A stretch of 64,000 nucleotides of DNA from Microbotryum silenes-acaulis (taxonomy: Eukaryota; Basidiomycota; Microbotryomycetes; Microbotryales; Microbotryaceae), in NCBI GenBank assembly GCA_003665825.1, contig QPFY01000008.1, forward strand, positions 1,488,001-1,552,000. Direction: 5' to 3'. The position numbers and the translations under genes are program-made. Positions 44,870 through 56,878 of the stretch are shown piece by piece. Numbering within the stretch: position 1 is the stretch's first letter; the number at the start of each line of letters is the position of its first letter. The notes below the pieces were generated by a model. That model ran no database searches. It was not told the origin of the DNA and saw only the letters and a program-made list of their open reading frames with translations.

Positions 44870-47389
44870 ATGCCCTCCTACTGCTCGTTCCGCGTGGTCT
44901 GGCTGTTCAGTGTTGATCCAACATTATTGACCTATGGACTGGACCCGACGGTAATTGCAGTGCCTAGTCAGGCCGCCCGGCGCTCGGACCAGTCTATCTC
45001 GGGCGAGGCGTCGTCGGGGCCCGAGAACCGAAGAAGCCCGCGACTGCTGCAAATGTCCAACGCCCCGCCCCCCGCCCAAGCGCAATCAATGCGCCGCGTC
45101 TCGTCCACACTTGCGCCCCCCGCCCCCGCCGCCACCCAATCTCTGCCGACGCACCTGCCCAGCTCGTCGGCTCGCACCGTGGTGACGCCGACGCCCGGGC
45201 GGATCACCCACAACACGACTCGACCAGGGCGAGCAGGTCGCTCACGCGAGGCCGCAGGCCTGTCAGGCATGTCGGAGCTCGACGATGCCTTGCCACGCTC
45301 GAGCCCGATGAAGTCGAGTCCTGTAGTGTCAATGACCGCCACGGCGGCAGAGAGAGAGCAACAGCTCTTCGCCAACATCAGCAAACCTCGACTTTCAAAA
45401 GTGATGAACAAGTACTTTCTCGACACGCCTTCCCAGTACGAGGCCAGGATCCCCAAGCCCACCAGAAAATTGGGGACGGAGGCTGCGATGAAGGAGATCG
45501 CTAACGCGATCAAGGATGTGGTGAGTGCCCCGGTGCTATCGCTTGGCTTCGACCGCACGAGTATGACTGACCACTGTCTCCCGATCATTGATGCACCTGG
45601 GTGTAGACTGGCGATCGACGTCTGGTCGGATGCGGCAACTCGGGTAGCTTCATCGAGCTGGCGCCCGATCGCGGGGAGCAGGAGAAGACGCCCGACGCCG
45701 TCATATTGACGCATGCGGCGGTGGCCGCTTCCCCCGATCTTCCGTTCGTTTGGGCGCAGTCAGAGCACCCAAAGTCGACGGAAGGCACGCCACCGTCGCC
45801 TCAACGCGCATACTCGCAGATTGCAGTGGCGATTGAGGTGAAAGAGAGCGACACGAAGAGCGCAGAAGCGCGTAACCAAGTGCTTAGGCGGCTACACATG
45901 ATCTGCACGACCGCGCTCCGCGCCCACGCGATCGGGGTCACCCTTTGCGGGGACGTACTTCAAGTCTACCTCGTCAACGCGTGTGGGGTGTTCATGACGA
46001 GCGCCCGCAAGTGCGGTCAGGAAGCCGTGCTGCTCCGGCGCGTGCTGTCACACCTCATCGAACTCGACGACAGCGGGCTCGGGATGCTGGCCTCGACGAA
46101 CGAGGTCGACGATGGTTTCGGCAATTTTGTCGTCTCGGACAAGTTTCTCCCACCCCGCGCCCACGACTTCGAGTCCGAGCTCGGCGATATCTCAGATCTC
46201 GAGATCCAGGAGCTCCTCTTCCGACGTCGAAGCTGCACGGGTCGTGCAACGTCCGCTTTCCGCGTTACCGCAAGACACGCGCCTGTCGACCCCACGTCAA
46301 TCACCTCGTCTACCCCTGCCGCCGAGTACGCCATGACAGTCGCATGGGTCGAGCAATCCCGCCTCGACGATGCGATTGCCCTACGTCGCAAGATGCACGC
46401 TGCGTCGCGTATCGACACCGAGGGTTTAAGCCTTAGCGCCGGCATCTACCGGGACGACTTCCGCACGCTTCCAACTTTCCTCGGTGATGATGAAAGCTTT
46501 GATGATATCGGGCCCCGGGCACTCGAGGTGGTCTTCCACCGACAGTGTTATCAGCCCCTCAACACGGCGATCACGACCAGGGAACTCGCCCAGGCCGTAC
46601 TTGGAGTCGTTAAAGGTGAGCACGGGGATCAACTGGGCGGCCTTGCGTTTGCGCTCCCTAGCCGACACGCGCGTTCCCATGACAATGCAGGACACCGAAA
46701 CCTCTACAGGCTGGGGTATATCCACCGGGACATCTCGTACGGCAACGTCGTCATCGACCGCGACGGTGTCGGCGCCCTCATCGATTATCACCTCGCCGTC
46801 CCGCATGATCGGCCTTGCAACGAGCTGCACCACAGAATACGATCCGTGCGTCCTCCCCTCTGTATGTTTCCCCGAATGAAGTTTCTGACCAGCACTAACG
46901 TTTGGACTATACGACGTCCGACAGGGCACCTGGCCCTACCTCGCCTGCTCGATCCTCGCCCAGCCAGAACAGCCGCTCGGTGTCGTCCACGAACGGTGGC
47001 ACGACATCGAGTCGCTCTTCTACGTCATAATGGAATCTTCGTTCCGCGAGCCTTACCAGGGCAACAATGAAGAGCTTGTCATGACGCCAAAGGGTCAGAA
47101 TATCTGGGCGGACTGGAATCGGCCAGAAGCGCGCTTAGTCTATGAGATCAAAGAAAAGCTTCGCATGGACAAAGCTTACAGGTCTGTACTCGAAGGCTGC
47201 GCACATCGATGGACAAACATCCGCCTACTCCTTGACATCTTGAGACGCAATTGTGGCCTCGATAGCCGGTTCCTTGGTCTCGAGGTGGCGAAGGAAGAAG
47301 CCCAACTGGGGGAGTTGTGGGGTCCATCCAAGGCGATGTCGCACGAGTCCATAATCTCGGACATTGAGCAGCTGCTTCCCTTGCTCTGA
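44870..47389 (+). CDS. FunK1 homologue, type I, copy G
   Basis: Model: join(44870..45520, 45607..46615, 46691..46845, 46925..47389), 759 residues, in phase throughout. The longer N-terminus (MPSYCSFRVVWLFSVDPTLL) is Pro/Ser-rich afterwards. Exon 2 opens TGDRRLVGCGNSGSFIELAP, resembling type II more than A, D and F do, so it is probably the ancestral form. The catalytic loop HRDISYGN, IDYHLA and VVHERWHDIESLFYVI are intact; Thr at the beta-3 Lys position. From about exon 2 to exon 3 it is nearly identical to F. Confidence 0.82.
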
Positions 47390-47719
47390 AGTGACCACCT
47401 TTGCGCTGGGCTTAAATATAGTTGCTCGTTGTTAGTTCTGATTATTGCAATAGATACCCAAGGTCACTTTCCGTCCGTTCCAGTATAATTCCCGGCTGGA
47501 AATAGGACTGCGCCAGCGGTGCCTTCATTCGGCTCGACTGTGCAGAGTTTCTGGCCTAAGTCATAATCTGGGAGGGCCCTTACATCATTCATGTTTTGCT
47601 CTTAGGGGTGTTGTTTTTGGAAATGGATCAGGTGTATTGCCCTGTCCCGTGTATCAAAACGCGTGGCCTTGAACCAACAAAATGAAATCCATAGCCCCGC
47701 ACCAAAATCTTGTCTTTGA

Positions 47720-48650
47720 TCTCACTGACCTCTCGAGATTTGCCACACAACATCACCTCATTGCTTCATATCTTACTCGAACTCGATCCTACGGTGCCCA
47801 TGTTGGATCATACAGCCACGACTCGGGCTTCTCCACACCCTTCGGCGTTGGACCGTGACGATCATTCGCACGCTCAATCAATCTCGGCGATTCGCTCGAC
47901 CAGCTTGATACGTACGAGCAGCCTCCCACATATGCGAGTTGCACGATCATCCACGCGGCAGCAAGCCTGGTCATTTGGTCGTGGACTGCGCTCAGCGACG
48001 CACGGTGTTCCATCTCCTCTCGCTTCGCTTCTTCTTGCAACTCACCTCGCTTGGTGTCGACAAACTCGTTTGGGCTTTACTAAGCGAGCACGTGTCCGAA
48101 AGGTCATTGCGTGCCGTCAACCTAAGGGCCTTCTCTTCCTTCATACCTTGTGTTGCAAGTATGTGCACTCTTGCTTATGTACGACTTTTCATTTGCTCCA
48201 CCAGGTCTCAGATTCCGGCCTGCGCTTAGATCGACTCTTTAGACTCCGACTCGCTCCAAACCGTTTCTCGCTCTCATGGATGAATGATCATCGTCTCTTC
48301 CAATTGAGGATCCAGAGTTCTTCGGCGGGACCTGCTCTGCTCGACTTTGATCACCTCTCCATCGGCCCCGACCTCAAAACTCAACTCGGTGCGACCGATC
48401 GCTCGTCAATGAGCATGCAGGCTCTCATGTTTACCGCTGCTGCCTTTGCCACCCAAGACTTGACATTCGCCGATGATCAGTGTGAGGAGGCTTCTCCAAC
48501 CATCCGAACTCTTCTGGGCCACCCACGCCCTGTCCGCTCTCCTCGAGATTGAGAATGAAGGACCACCTTGACTCTTTGCGAGCAACGTTTCTCCTTTCCC
48601 TTCTTTCCCTACATATCTGACGTACACATATGTCAGTATGTGCTCCATAT
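47720..48650 (-). repeat. Dispersed repeat family R, copy 4
   Basis: Starts at the shared junction downstream of FunK1 G. Its first half is diverged from copy 3; its second half (from 48242) is identical to copy 3, which places the tandem-duplication breakpoint inside R. Confidence 0.6.
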
Positions 48651-48849
48651 GTCAGTATGTGCTCCTTGATGCAATGGTATTTGGTCTTTGAGCTCATATG
48701 TGCATATCTGATCTTCTTGACCCATCCTTGCCGGGTTTTCCTGCGGCCTCCGATTTGGTGCTTCCGGGCAGGACCTGAACGGAATGTTCTTGTATTGAAT
48801 CCAACATGAGAACTGGACTACTGACTGCTGAACGCAATCAAAAAACTGG

Positions 48850-49041
48850 ATGCCTGAGCACGTTGCAGTGATCTCTGCGGAGTCACCGGGTCGATTGTAC
48901 TCCTCGCCGCTCCGAGTCACGCCGACCGAGCTGATGGCATGCTGCCGTGGTCCATTCGGAGTTGGCTTCAACCTTGTAGTTGCATCCCTAGCCTTCTTCT
49001 ATAGGCTCTTTCGGACTCTAGCACTTGACTTGCGTGTGTAG
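48850..49041 (+). CDS. Small conserved ORF in block S, copy after G
   Basis: Identical to 42415-42606 through the tandem duplication. Function unknown. Confidence 0.22.
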   Translation: MPEHVAVISAESPGRLYSSPLRVTPTELMACCRGPFGVGFNLVVASLAFFYRLFRTLALDLRV

Positions 49042-49632
49042 GAGAGCTGCTTGGGGCCGCATGCCGTGATTCGACACCGAAATGTTTCCAGCTTTCACGC
49101 TAAGCCTGGTCGAACCTGTGCGACCCGCATCCCTCACCCGGCCGACGATCCTGACTGAAAGTATGCTTTAACACTGCAAAGAGCAACATCAATTCTTCCG
49201 CCAACGTGGAGATCTTCTAATTTTGACAGTGCGTTGCGGAGCGTCGGAGGATCACTATCCGATCGACCAGCGAAAAAAAAAAAAGGAGCCGAGTTTGCGC
49301 GATCGAGAGGACCTCCGAGTCCTTGTGCGATTTTTCGACTCCTGATCAGAAGTGGAAATTGCCCTCAACCCAGTGGTCATCATGTTCTAAGTCTCTCGAT
49401 CGTAGTGATACAATAATATGCCAGAATATGGCTTGCAGCAGTGACCCGTTCGAAAGGACCAGATCGGCCTAAATCATGTGTGCTGCGGTGTCACTTTGGC
49501 TTTGTGATCTCAGTCGGAGGACGCCGGCCGGGTCCCGATGAAAATACTGCAGCAACCTCACAATTCAGCACCGCACGTGTATCGACCAGGGTTTTATATT
49601 CGAGTGCTGTGAGAGTGAGAAACATCTGTCCT

Positions 49633-50771
49633 CGGGATTCTCGACTTCTGTAATACTTGATATATCAGCTCATAACCAAGAGGGTAGCTTCTTGTAGTCG
49701 TTGTGATCAGCGCCGTATACTCCCCCAGAGATGCCGTGAGAATTCAGTTATCCCGGTCGCAAAGTCAGGGGGGGGGGGGCCTCATCGATCGTCGACGCGT
49801 CGAGGCGCGCGAGTTCGCGAATCGATGTTGGCCACCTTCCGCATTCTCGCCCCGACATCGAAGTCACCTCCGACTTTGGACAATGGAACATGCTTTCGGG
49901 AAGGAGAAGAGCTTCTACGGAAAGAAGGAGCTCACAGATGCGGGCCATCGATATGCGCTTGATCACCAGTTTCAGCTCGACCTTCGCAAGTCTGACATGC
50001 GTCGTGAGCAAGAGTGTCCAAGATCCTCCGTGCTCCTTCTCTGCCACTGCTATCTCCAAAGGAGAATGCAGTGTTTGGACCATCATTGTCTTCAATGAAG
50101 CCCACAGTCACCGATCGCTGCTGCACACCGGCGACAGCAAGAGCAGACTTACGCGACACCGCTCCAACCTGTTCCATCTCGGGCCGAATGGAAGCTGCAT
50201 CGTCTTCCTCGTGAGCGTCATGAGGTCATGGTGAAGTGAACAACAGTGACTCAACTGGCGAAGAAGAGGGTGTCATTATCATTCCGTCACATCTCTCCAC
50301 GCGTACACGACGTCCGATCAAGCGCAGGATCCGGGGTGCGGACGAGAGGTCCAAGCGCAACACAGTCTCTGCAAAGGCCCCGGACACAACCGAGTTACGC
50401 TCAGATTCAAACGGTCTATCTATCTATCGCATGTAAGGTGTCAAGACTGTCAATGCTACTACTGCTGGCCTGTTTCATATGGAATTCACTCGGTCTATAC
50501 TCATCGCTCGCTTTCGATAGGGCCCTGACGGTGATTTTGCGACCGTAATATATGAATTCTCACGGCATCTCTGGGATTCTGAGTATACGGCGCGGATTAA
50601 AACGACTACAAGAAGCTACCCTCTTGGTTATGAGCTGATATATCAAGTATTACAGGAGTCGAGAGTCGAGGGCATTTTGGTCCTTTAGAGAAGGGCATTT
50701 CTGTCCTCATGAAAAGAAGCGAGGGCATTTTCGTCCTTTCGCTATCTTTCGAGGGCATTTTTGTCCGTAGA
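49633..50771 (+). mobile_element. MULE-like element, duplicate in tandem unit 2
   Basis: Exact counterpart of 43198-44336, carried along by the tandem duplication and not an independent insertion. Confidence 0.7.
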
Positions 50772-51304
50772 TTTGATTTGTCGTTAGAGTCTCTAGCCTT
50801 GTCGTGCGGTGGTTATTCGCTTGCGGCTAAGTAGGAGGTAGTGCCTATCCTCGGGCCAAAGTTGTGAGTGTGAGTTTATAGAGGGCACTGGAGGTTCAGG
50901 GTCTCGTCGCCGCCCCGCGGTGCGTTAATTGTGTCGACCTACGGAAAAAAAATGTCGAGATTTGCAAAACCGCCTCACCTAAAAAAACATGGCTCGGGTC
51001 CCAGAATCTTGACTTTCACAAAGGCGCGTCGACGAGATTCTGGGTCCTAAACCGGTCCAAACCGCGCGCGCGCCTAGAAACGAATTCGGCCCAGCTGCAG
51101 AGGAGCTGCAGTTTGCAGGCTGCAGCGCAACAGAGCGCGACGGACTGCGATGGCGGAAGGCGACCTGCATCCCTTCCTTTGACCAGCCACTGCAGTACAT
51201 CCTCGCGCTTCCCCCATCCACCCTTCTTCGTCTGTCTCTGAATCACAGAGCTCCAAGTGGATCGACACTCGAGTCTGAACACACTGCACCAACAGTGAGT
51301 CAGA
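50772..51304. other. Spacer upstream of FunK1 H
   Basis: Duplicate of 44337-44869. Nothing coding recognised. Confidence 0.4.
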
Positions 51305-53824
51305 ATGCCCTCCTACTGCTCGTTCCGCGTGGTCTGGCTGTTCAGTGTTGATCCAACATTATTGACCTATGGACTGGACCCGACGGTAATTGCAGTGCCT
51401 AGTCAGGCCGCCCGGCGCTCGGACCAGTCTATCTCGGGCGAGGCGTCGTCGGGGCCCGAGAACCGAAGAAGCCCGCGACTGCTGCAAATGTCCAACGCCC
51501 CGCCCCCCGCCCAAGCGCAATCAATGCGCCGCGTCTCGTCCACACTTGCGCCCCCCGCCCCCGCCGCCACCCAATCTCTGCCGACGCACCTGCCCAGCTC
51601 GTCGGCTCGCACCGTGGTGACGCCGACGCCCGGGCGGATCACCCACAACACGACTCGACCAGGGCGAGCAGGTCGCTCACGCGAGGCCGCAGGCCTGTCA
51701 GGCATGTCGGAGCTCGACGATGCCTTGCCACGCTCGAGCCCGATGAAGTCGAGTCCTGTAGTGTCAATGACCGCCACGGCGGCAGAGAGAGAGCAACAGC
51801 TCTTCGCCAACATCAGCAAACCTCGACTTTCAAAAGTGATGAACAAGTACTTTCTCGACACGCCTTCCCAGTACGAGGCCAGGATCCCCAAGCCCACCAG
51901 AAAATTGGGGACGGAGGCTGCGATGAAGGAGATCGCTAACGCGATCAAGGATGTGGTGAGTGCCCCGGTGCTATCGCTTGGCTTCGACCGCACGAGTATG
52001 ACTGACCACTGTCTCCCGATCATTGATGCACCTGGGTGTAGACTGGCGATCGACGTCTGGTCGGATGCGGCAACTCGGGTAGCTTCATCGAGCTGGCGCC
52101 CGATCGCGGGGAGCAGGAGAAGACGCCCGACGCCGTCATATTGACGCATGCGGCGGTGGCCGCTTCCCCCGATCTTCCGTTCGTTTGGGCGCAGTCAGAG
52201 CACCCAAAGTCGACGGAAGGCACGCCACCGTCGCCTCAACGCGCATACTCGCAGATTGCAGTGGCGATTGAGGTGAAAGAGAGCGACACGAAGAGCGCAG
52301 AAGCGCGTAACCAAGTGCTTAGGCGGCTACACATGATCTGCACGACCGCGCTCCGCGCCCACGCGATCGGGGTCACCCTTTGCGGGGACGTACTTCAAGT
52401 CTACCTCGTCAACGCGTGTGGGGTGTTCATGACGAGCGCCCGCAAGTGCGGTCAGGAAGCCGTGCTGCTCCGGCGCGTGCTGTCACACCTCATCGAACTC
52501 GACGACAGCGGGCTCGGGATGCTGGCCTCGACGAACGAGGTCGACGATGGTTTCGGCAATTTTGTCGTCTCGGACAAGTTTCTCCCACCCCGCGCCCACG
52601 ACTTCGAGTCCGAGCTCGGCGATATCTCAGATCTCGAGATCCAGGAGCTCCTCTTCCGACGTCGAAGCTGCACGGGTCGTGCAACGTCCGCTTTCCGCGT
52701 TACCGCAAGACACGCGCCTGTCGACCCCACGTCAATCACCTCGTCTACCCCTGCCGCCGAGTACGCCATGACAGTCGCATGGGTCGAGCAATCCCGCCTC
52801 GACGATGCGATTGCCCTACGTCGCAAGATGCACGCTGCGTCGCGTATCGACACCGAGGGTTTAAGCCTTAGCGCCGGCATCTACCGGGACGACTTCCGCA
52901 CGCTTCCAACTTTCCTCGGTGATGATGAAAGCTTTGATGATATCGGGCCCCGGGCACTCGAGGTGGTCTTCCACCGACAGTGTTATCAGCCCCTCAACAC
53001 GGCGATCACGACCAGGGAACTCGCCCAGGCCGTACTTGGAGTCGTTAAAGGTGAGCACGGGGATCAACTGGGCGGCCTTGCGTTTGCGCTCCCTAGCCGA
53101 CACGCGCGTTCCCATGACAATGCAGGACACCGAAACCTCTACAGGCTGGGGTATATCCACCGGGACATCTCGTACGGCAACGTCGTCATCGACCGCGACG
53201 GTGTCGGCGCCCTCATCGATTATCACCTCGCCGTCCCGCATGATCGGCCTTGCAACGAGCTGCACCACAGAATACGATCCGTGCGTCCTCCCCTCTGTAT
53301 GTTTCCCCGAATGAAGTTTCTGACCAGCACTAACGTTTGGACTATACGACGTCCGACAGGGCACCTGGCCCTACCTCGCCTGCTCGATCCTCGCCCAGCC
53401 AGAACAGCCGCTCGGTGTCGTCCACGAACGGTGGCACGACATCGAGTCGCTCTTCTACGTCATAATGGAATCTTCGTTCCGCGAGCCTTACCAGGGCAAC
53501 AATGAAGAGCTTGTCATGACGCCAAAGGGTCAGAATATCTGGGCGGACTGGAATCGGCCAGAAGCGCGCTTAGTCTATGAGATCAAAGAAAAGCTTCGCA
53601 TGGACAAAGCTTACAGGTCTGTACTCGAAGGCTGCGCACATCGATGGACAAACATCCGCCTACTCCTTGACATCTTGAGACGCAATTGTGGCCTCGATAG
53701 CCGGTTCCTTGGTCTCGAGGTGGCGAAGGAAGAAGCCCAACTGGGGGAGTTGTGGGGTCCATCCAAGGCGATGTCGCACGAGTCCATAATCTCGGACATT
53801 GAGCAGCTGCTTCCCTTGCTCTGA
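51305..53824 (+). CDS. FunK1 homologue, type I, copy H
   Basis: Model: join(51305..51955, 52042..53050, 53126..53280, 53360..53824), 759 residues. Same sequence as copy G through the 6,435-bp duplication, so both would make the same protein. No lesion. The upstream spacer is duplicated too, so regulation should match that of G unless chromatin differs. Confidence 0.82.
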
Positions 53825-54154
53825 AGTGACCACCTTTGCGCTGGGCTTAAATATAGTTGCTCGTTGTTAGTTCTGATTATTGCAATAGATACCCAAGGTC
53901 ACTTTCCGTCCGTTCCAGTATAATTCCCGGCTGGAAATAGGACTGCGCCAGCGGTGCCTTCATTCGGCTCGACTGTGCAGAGTTTCTGGCCTAAGTCATA
54001 ATCTGGGAGGGCCCTTACATCATTCATGTTTTGCTCTTAGGGGTGTTGTTTTTGGAAATGGATCAGGTGTATTGCCCTGTCCCGTGTATCAAAACGCGTG
54101 GCCTTGAACCAACAAAATGAAATCCATAGCCCCGCACCAAAATCTTGTCTTTGA

Positions 54155-55085
54155 TCTCACTGACCTCTCGAGATTTGCCACACAACATCACCTCATTGCT
54201 TCATATCTTACTCGAACTCGATCCTACGGTGCCCATGTTGGATCATACAGCCACGACTCGGGCTTCTCCACACCCTTCGGCGTTGGACCGTGACGATCAT
54301 TCGCACGCTCAATCAATCTCGGCGATTCGCTCGACCAGCTTGATACGTACGAGCAGCCTCCCACATATGCGAGTTGCACGATCATCCACGCGGCAGCAAG
54401 CCTGGTCATTTGGTCGTGGACTGCGCTCAGCGACGCACGGTGTTCCATCTCCTCTCGCTTCGCTTCTTCTTGCAACTCACCTCGCTTGGTGTCGACAAAC
54501 TCGTTTGGGCTTTACTAAGCGAGCACGTGTCCGAAAGGTCATTGCGTGCCGTCAACCTAAGGGCCTTCTCTTCCTTCATACCTTGTGTTGCAAGTATGTG
54601 CACTCTTGCTTATGTACGACTTTTCATTTGCTCCACCAGGTCTCAGATTCCGGCCTGCGCTTAGATCGACTCTTTAGACTCCGACTCGCTCCAAACCGTT
54701 TCTCGCTCTCATGGATGAATGATCATCGTCTCTTCCAATTGAGGATCCAGAGTTCTTCGGCGGGACCTGCTCTGCTCGACTTTGATCACCTCTCCATCGG
54801 CCCCGACCTCAAAACTCAACTCGGTGCGACCGATCGCTCGTCAATGAGCATGCAGGCTCTCATGTTTACCGCTGCTGCCTTTGCCACCCAAGACTTGACA
54901 TTCGCCGATGATCAGTGTGAGGAGGCTTCTCCAACCATCCGAACTCTTCTGGGCCACCCACGCCCTGTCCGCTCTCCTCGAGATTGAGAATGAAGGACCA
55001 CCTTGACTCTTTGCGAGCAACGTTTCTCCTTTCCCTTCTTTCCCTACATATCTGACGTACACATATGTCAGTATGTGCTCCATAT
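54155..55085 (-). repeat. Dispersed repeat family R, copy 5
   Basis: Follows FunK1 H; identical to copy 4 across its length. Coding-sense traces on the minus strand. Confidence 0.6.
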
Positions 55086-55709
55086 GTCAGTATGTGCTCC
55101 TTGATGCAATGGTATTTGGTCTTTGAGCTCATATGTGCATATCTGATCTTCTTGACCCATCCTTGCCGGGTTTTCCTGCGGCCTCCGATTTGGTGCTTCC
55201 GGGCAGGACCTGAACGGAATGTTCTTGTATTGAATCCAACATGAGAACTGGACTACTGACTGCTGAACGCAATCAAAAAACTGGATGCCTGAGCACGTTG
55301 CAGTGATCTCTGCGGAGTCACCGGGTCGATTGTACTCCTCGCCGCTCCGAGTCACGCCGACCGAGCTGATGGCATGCTGCCGTGGTCCATTCGGAGTTGG
55401 CTTCAACCTTGTAGTTGCATCCCTAGCCTTCTTCTATAGGCTCTTTCGGACTCTAGCACTTGACTTGCGTGTGTAGGAGAGCTGCTTGGGGCCGCATGCC
55501 GTGATTCGACACCGAAATGTTTCCAGCTTTCACGCTAAGCCTGGTCGAACCTGTGCGACCCGCATCCCTCACCCGGCCGACGATCCTGACTGAAAGTATG
55601 CTTTAACACTGCAAAGAGCAACATCAATTCTTCCGCCAACGTGGAGATCTTCTAATTTTGACAGTGCGTTGCGGAGCGTCGGAGGATCACTATCCGATCG
55701 ACCAGCGAA
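54677..55709 (+). repeat. Partial third period of the tandem array
   Basis: Identical to 48242-49274, including the small ORF at 55285-55476. It ends at the A-run, after which block S continues to about 56060 with scattered differences. Confidence 0.75.
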
Positions 55710-56060
55710 AAAAAAAAGGAGCCGAGTTTGCGCGATCGAGAGGATCCCCGAGTTCTTGTGCGATCTTTCAACTCCTGATCAGAAGTGGAAATTGCCCTCA
55801 ACCCAGTGGTCATCGTGTTCTAAGTCTCTCGATCGTAGTGATACAATAATATGCCAGAATATGGCTTGCAGCAGTGACCCGTTCGAAAGGACCAGATCGG
55901 CCTAGATCATGTGTGCTGCGGTGTCAGTTTGGCTTTGTGATCTCAGTCGGAGGACGCCGGCCGGGTCCCGATGAAAATATTGCATCAACCTCACAATTTA
56001 GCACCGCAAGCGTATCGACCAGGGTTTTATATTCGAGTGCTGTGAGAGTGGGAAACATCT

Positions 56061-56869
56061 GTTGGCAGGATGGGCCTGCGAGAATGTGATCATTAGTCCT
56101 TCAGTTGTCTCTCGGCTCGGCGACCATCGACCCTTTTCGCCGACAGTGCTGAGTGGACCTTTCCCTCCGCACTCCTGTATTTACTCAAAGTGAAATATTC
56201 TGTACCGAAATCAAGTCGCAGATTGACTTTGCTTGGTCCCAACAGACCATCATGGAACACGTTGAAGGCGGTCGCCTCACTTGTCCGCAAACGAAGTGCC
56301 GGGGCATCTTTTCACCGACGACTTGACGGGGGAAACCTCAAGGGGTCTTCACATGATCAGACTTTATGGGAAAGCTTTTTCAATCTTTCTATGAATCTCC
56401 AACTCGGACATCGCAATTCGGCCAGCGGTATACTGAGATGCGCTTCCAGAGCACGCCCGGCGTGACTGTTCAGTCTCGTCTACCGATGCGTGACTCATGA
56501 TCCGCTCGCAGTCGGATCAAAAACCTGCACCAGGATCACATGTGTTTCCGCTCAAACATCCCTAGCCTTGGAGTAAAGAATGAGAATAGCACAGGCGTGC
56601 TTAGTGACCTGGACGAATCGACCAAGTTTTTGCCGCGGACGCCGGCCGACTCGTTCAATGGCCCCTGTGCTGACCTCCGAGGTACTCGGTCTCTCTGGCC
56701 CTGAAGGTTTCTCGCATCCTTGTTCAGTCTTCACAAAGATATGCAGCTTAGAGTTTTGACCGGACTCGATCAAATTGGAGACCGATCTTTCGGCCGAGTG
56801 GCACGCAGTCCACGCACAACTTCGGGATCTTGCGCGGTTCTTGCGCGGTCAGCTGATTGGCTCGATCAA
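56061..56869. other. Single-copy stretch right of the tandem array
   Basis: No copy elsewhere in the window was noticed. Minus frames at 56093-56290 and 56552-56773 are short and unrecognised. It separates block S from the complete MULE-like element. Confidence 0.35.
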
Positions 56870-56878
56870 ATAAAAAAA

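Larger units (their letters stand above)
41807..48241 (+). repeat. Tandem duplication, unit 1 (6,435 bp)
   Basis: Every annotated frame here recurs exactly 6,435 bp downstream with the same translation. Homopolymers also match (12 A at 42838 and 49273; 12 G at 43333 and 49768). Content: 3' part of R, block S, MULE-like element, spacer, FunK1 G, flank and 5' part of R. Confidence 0.85.
48242..54676 (+). repeat. Tandem duplication, unit 2 (6,435 bp)
   Basis: Second full copy, containing FunK1 H and the second MULE-like copy. A partial third period continues from 54677 to about 55709, then diverges (A-run of 10 instead of 12, followed by substitutions). Confidence 0.85.
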
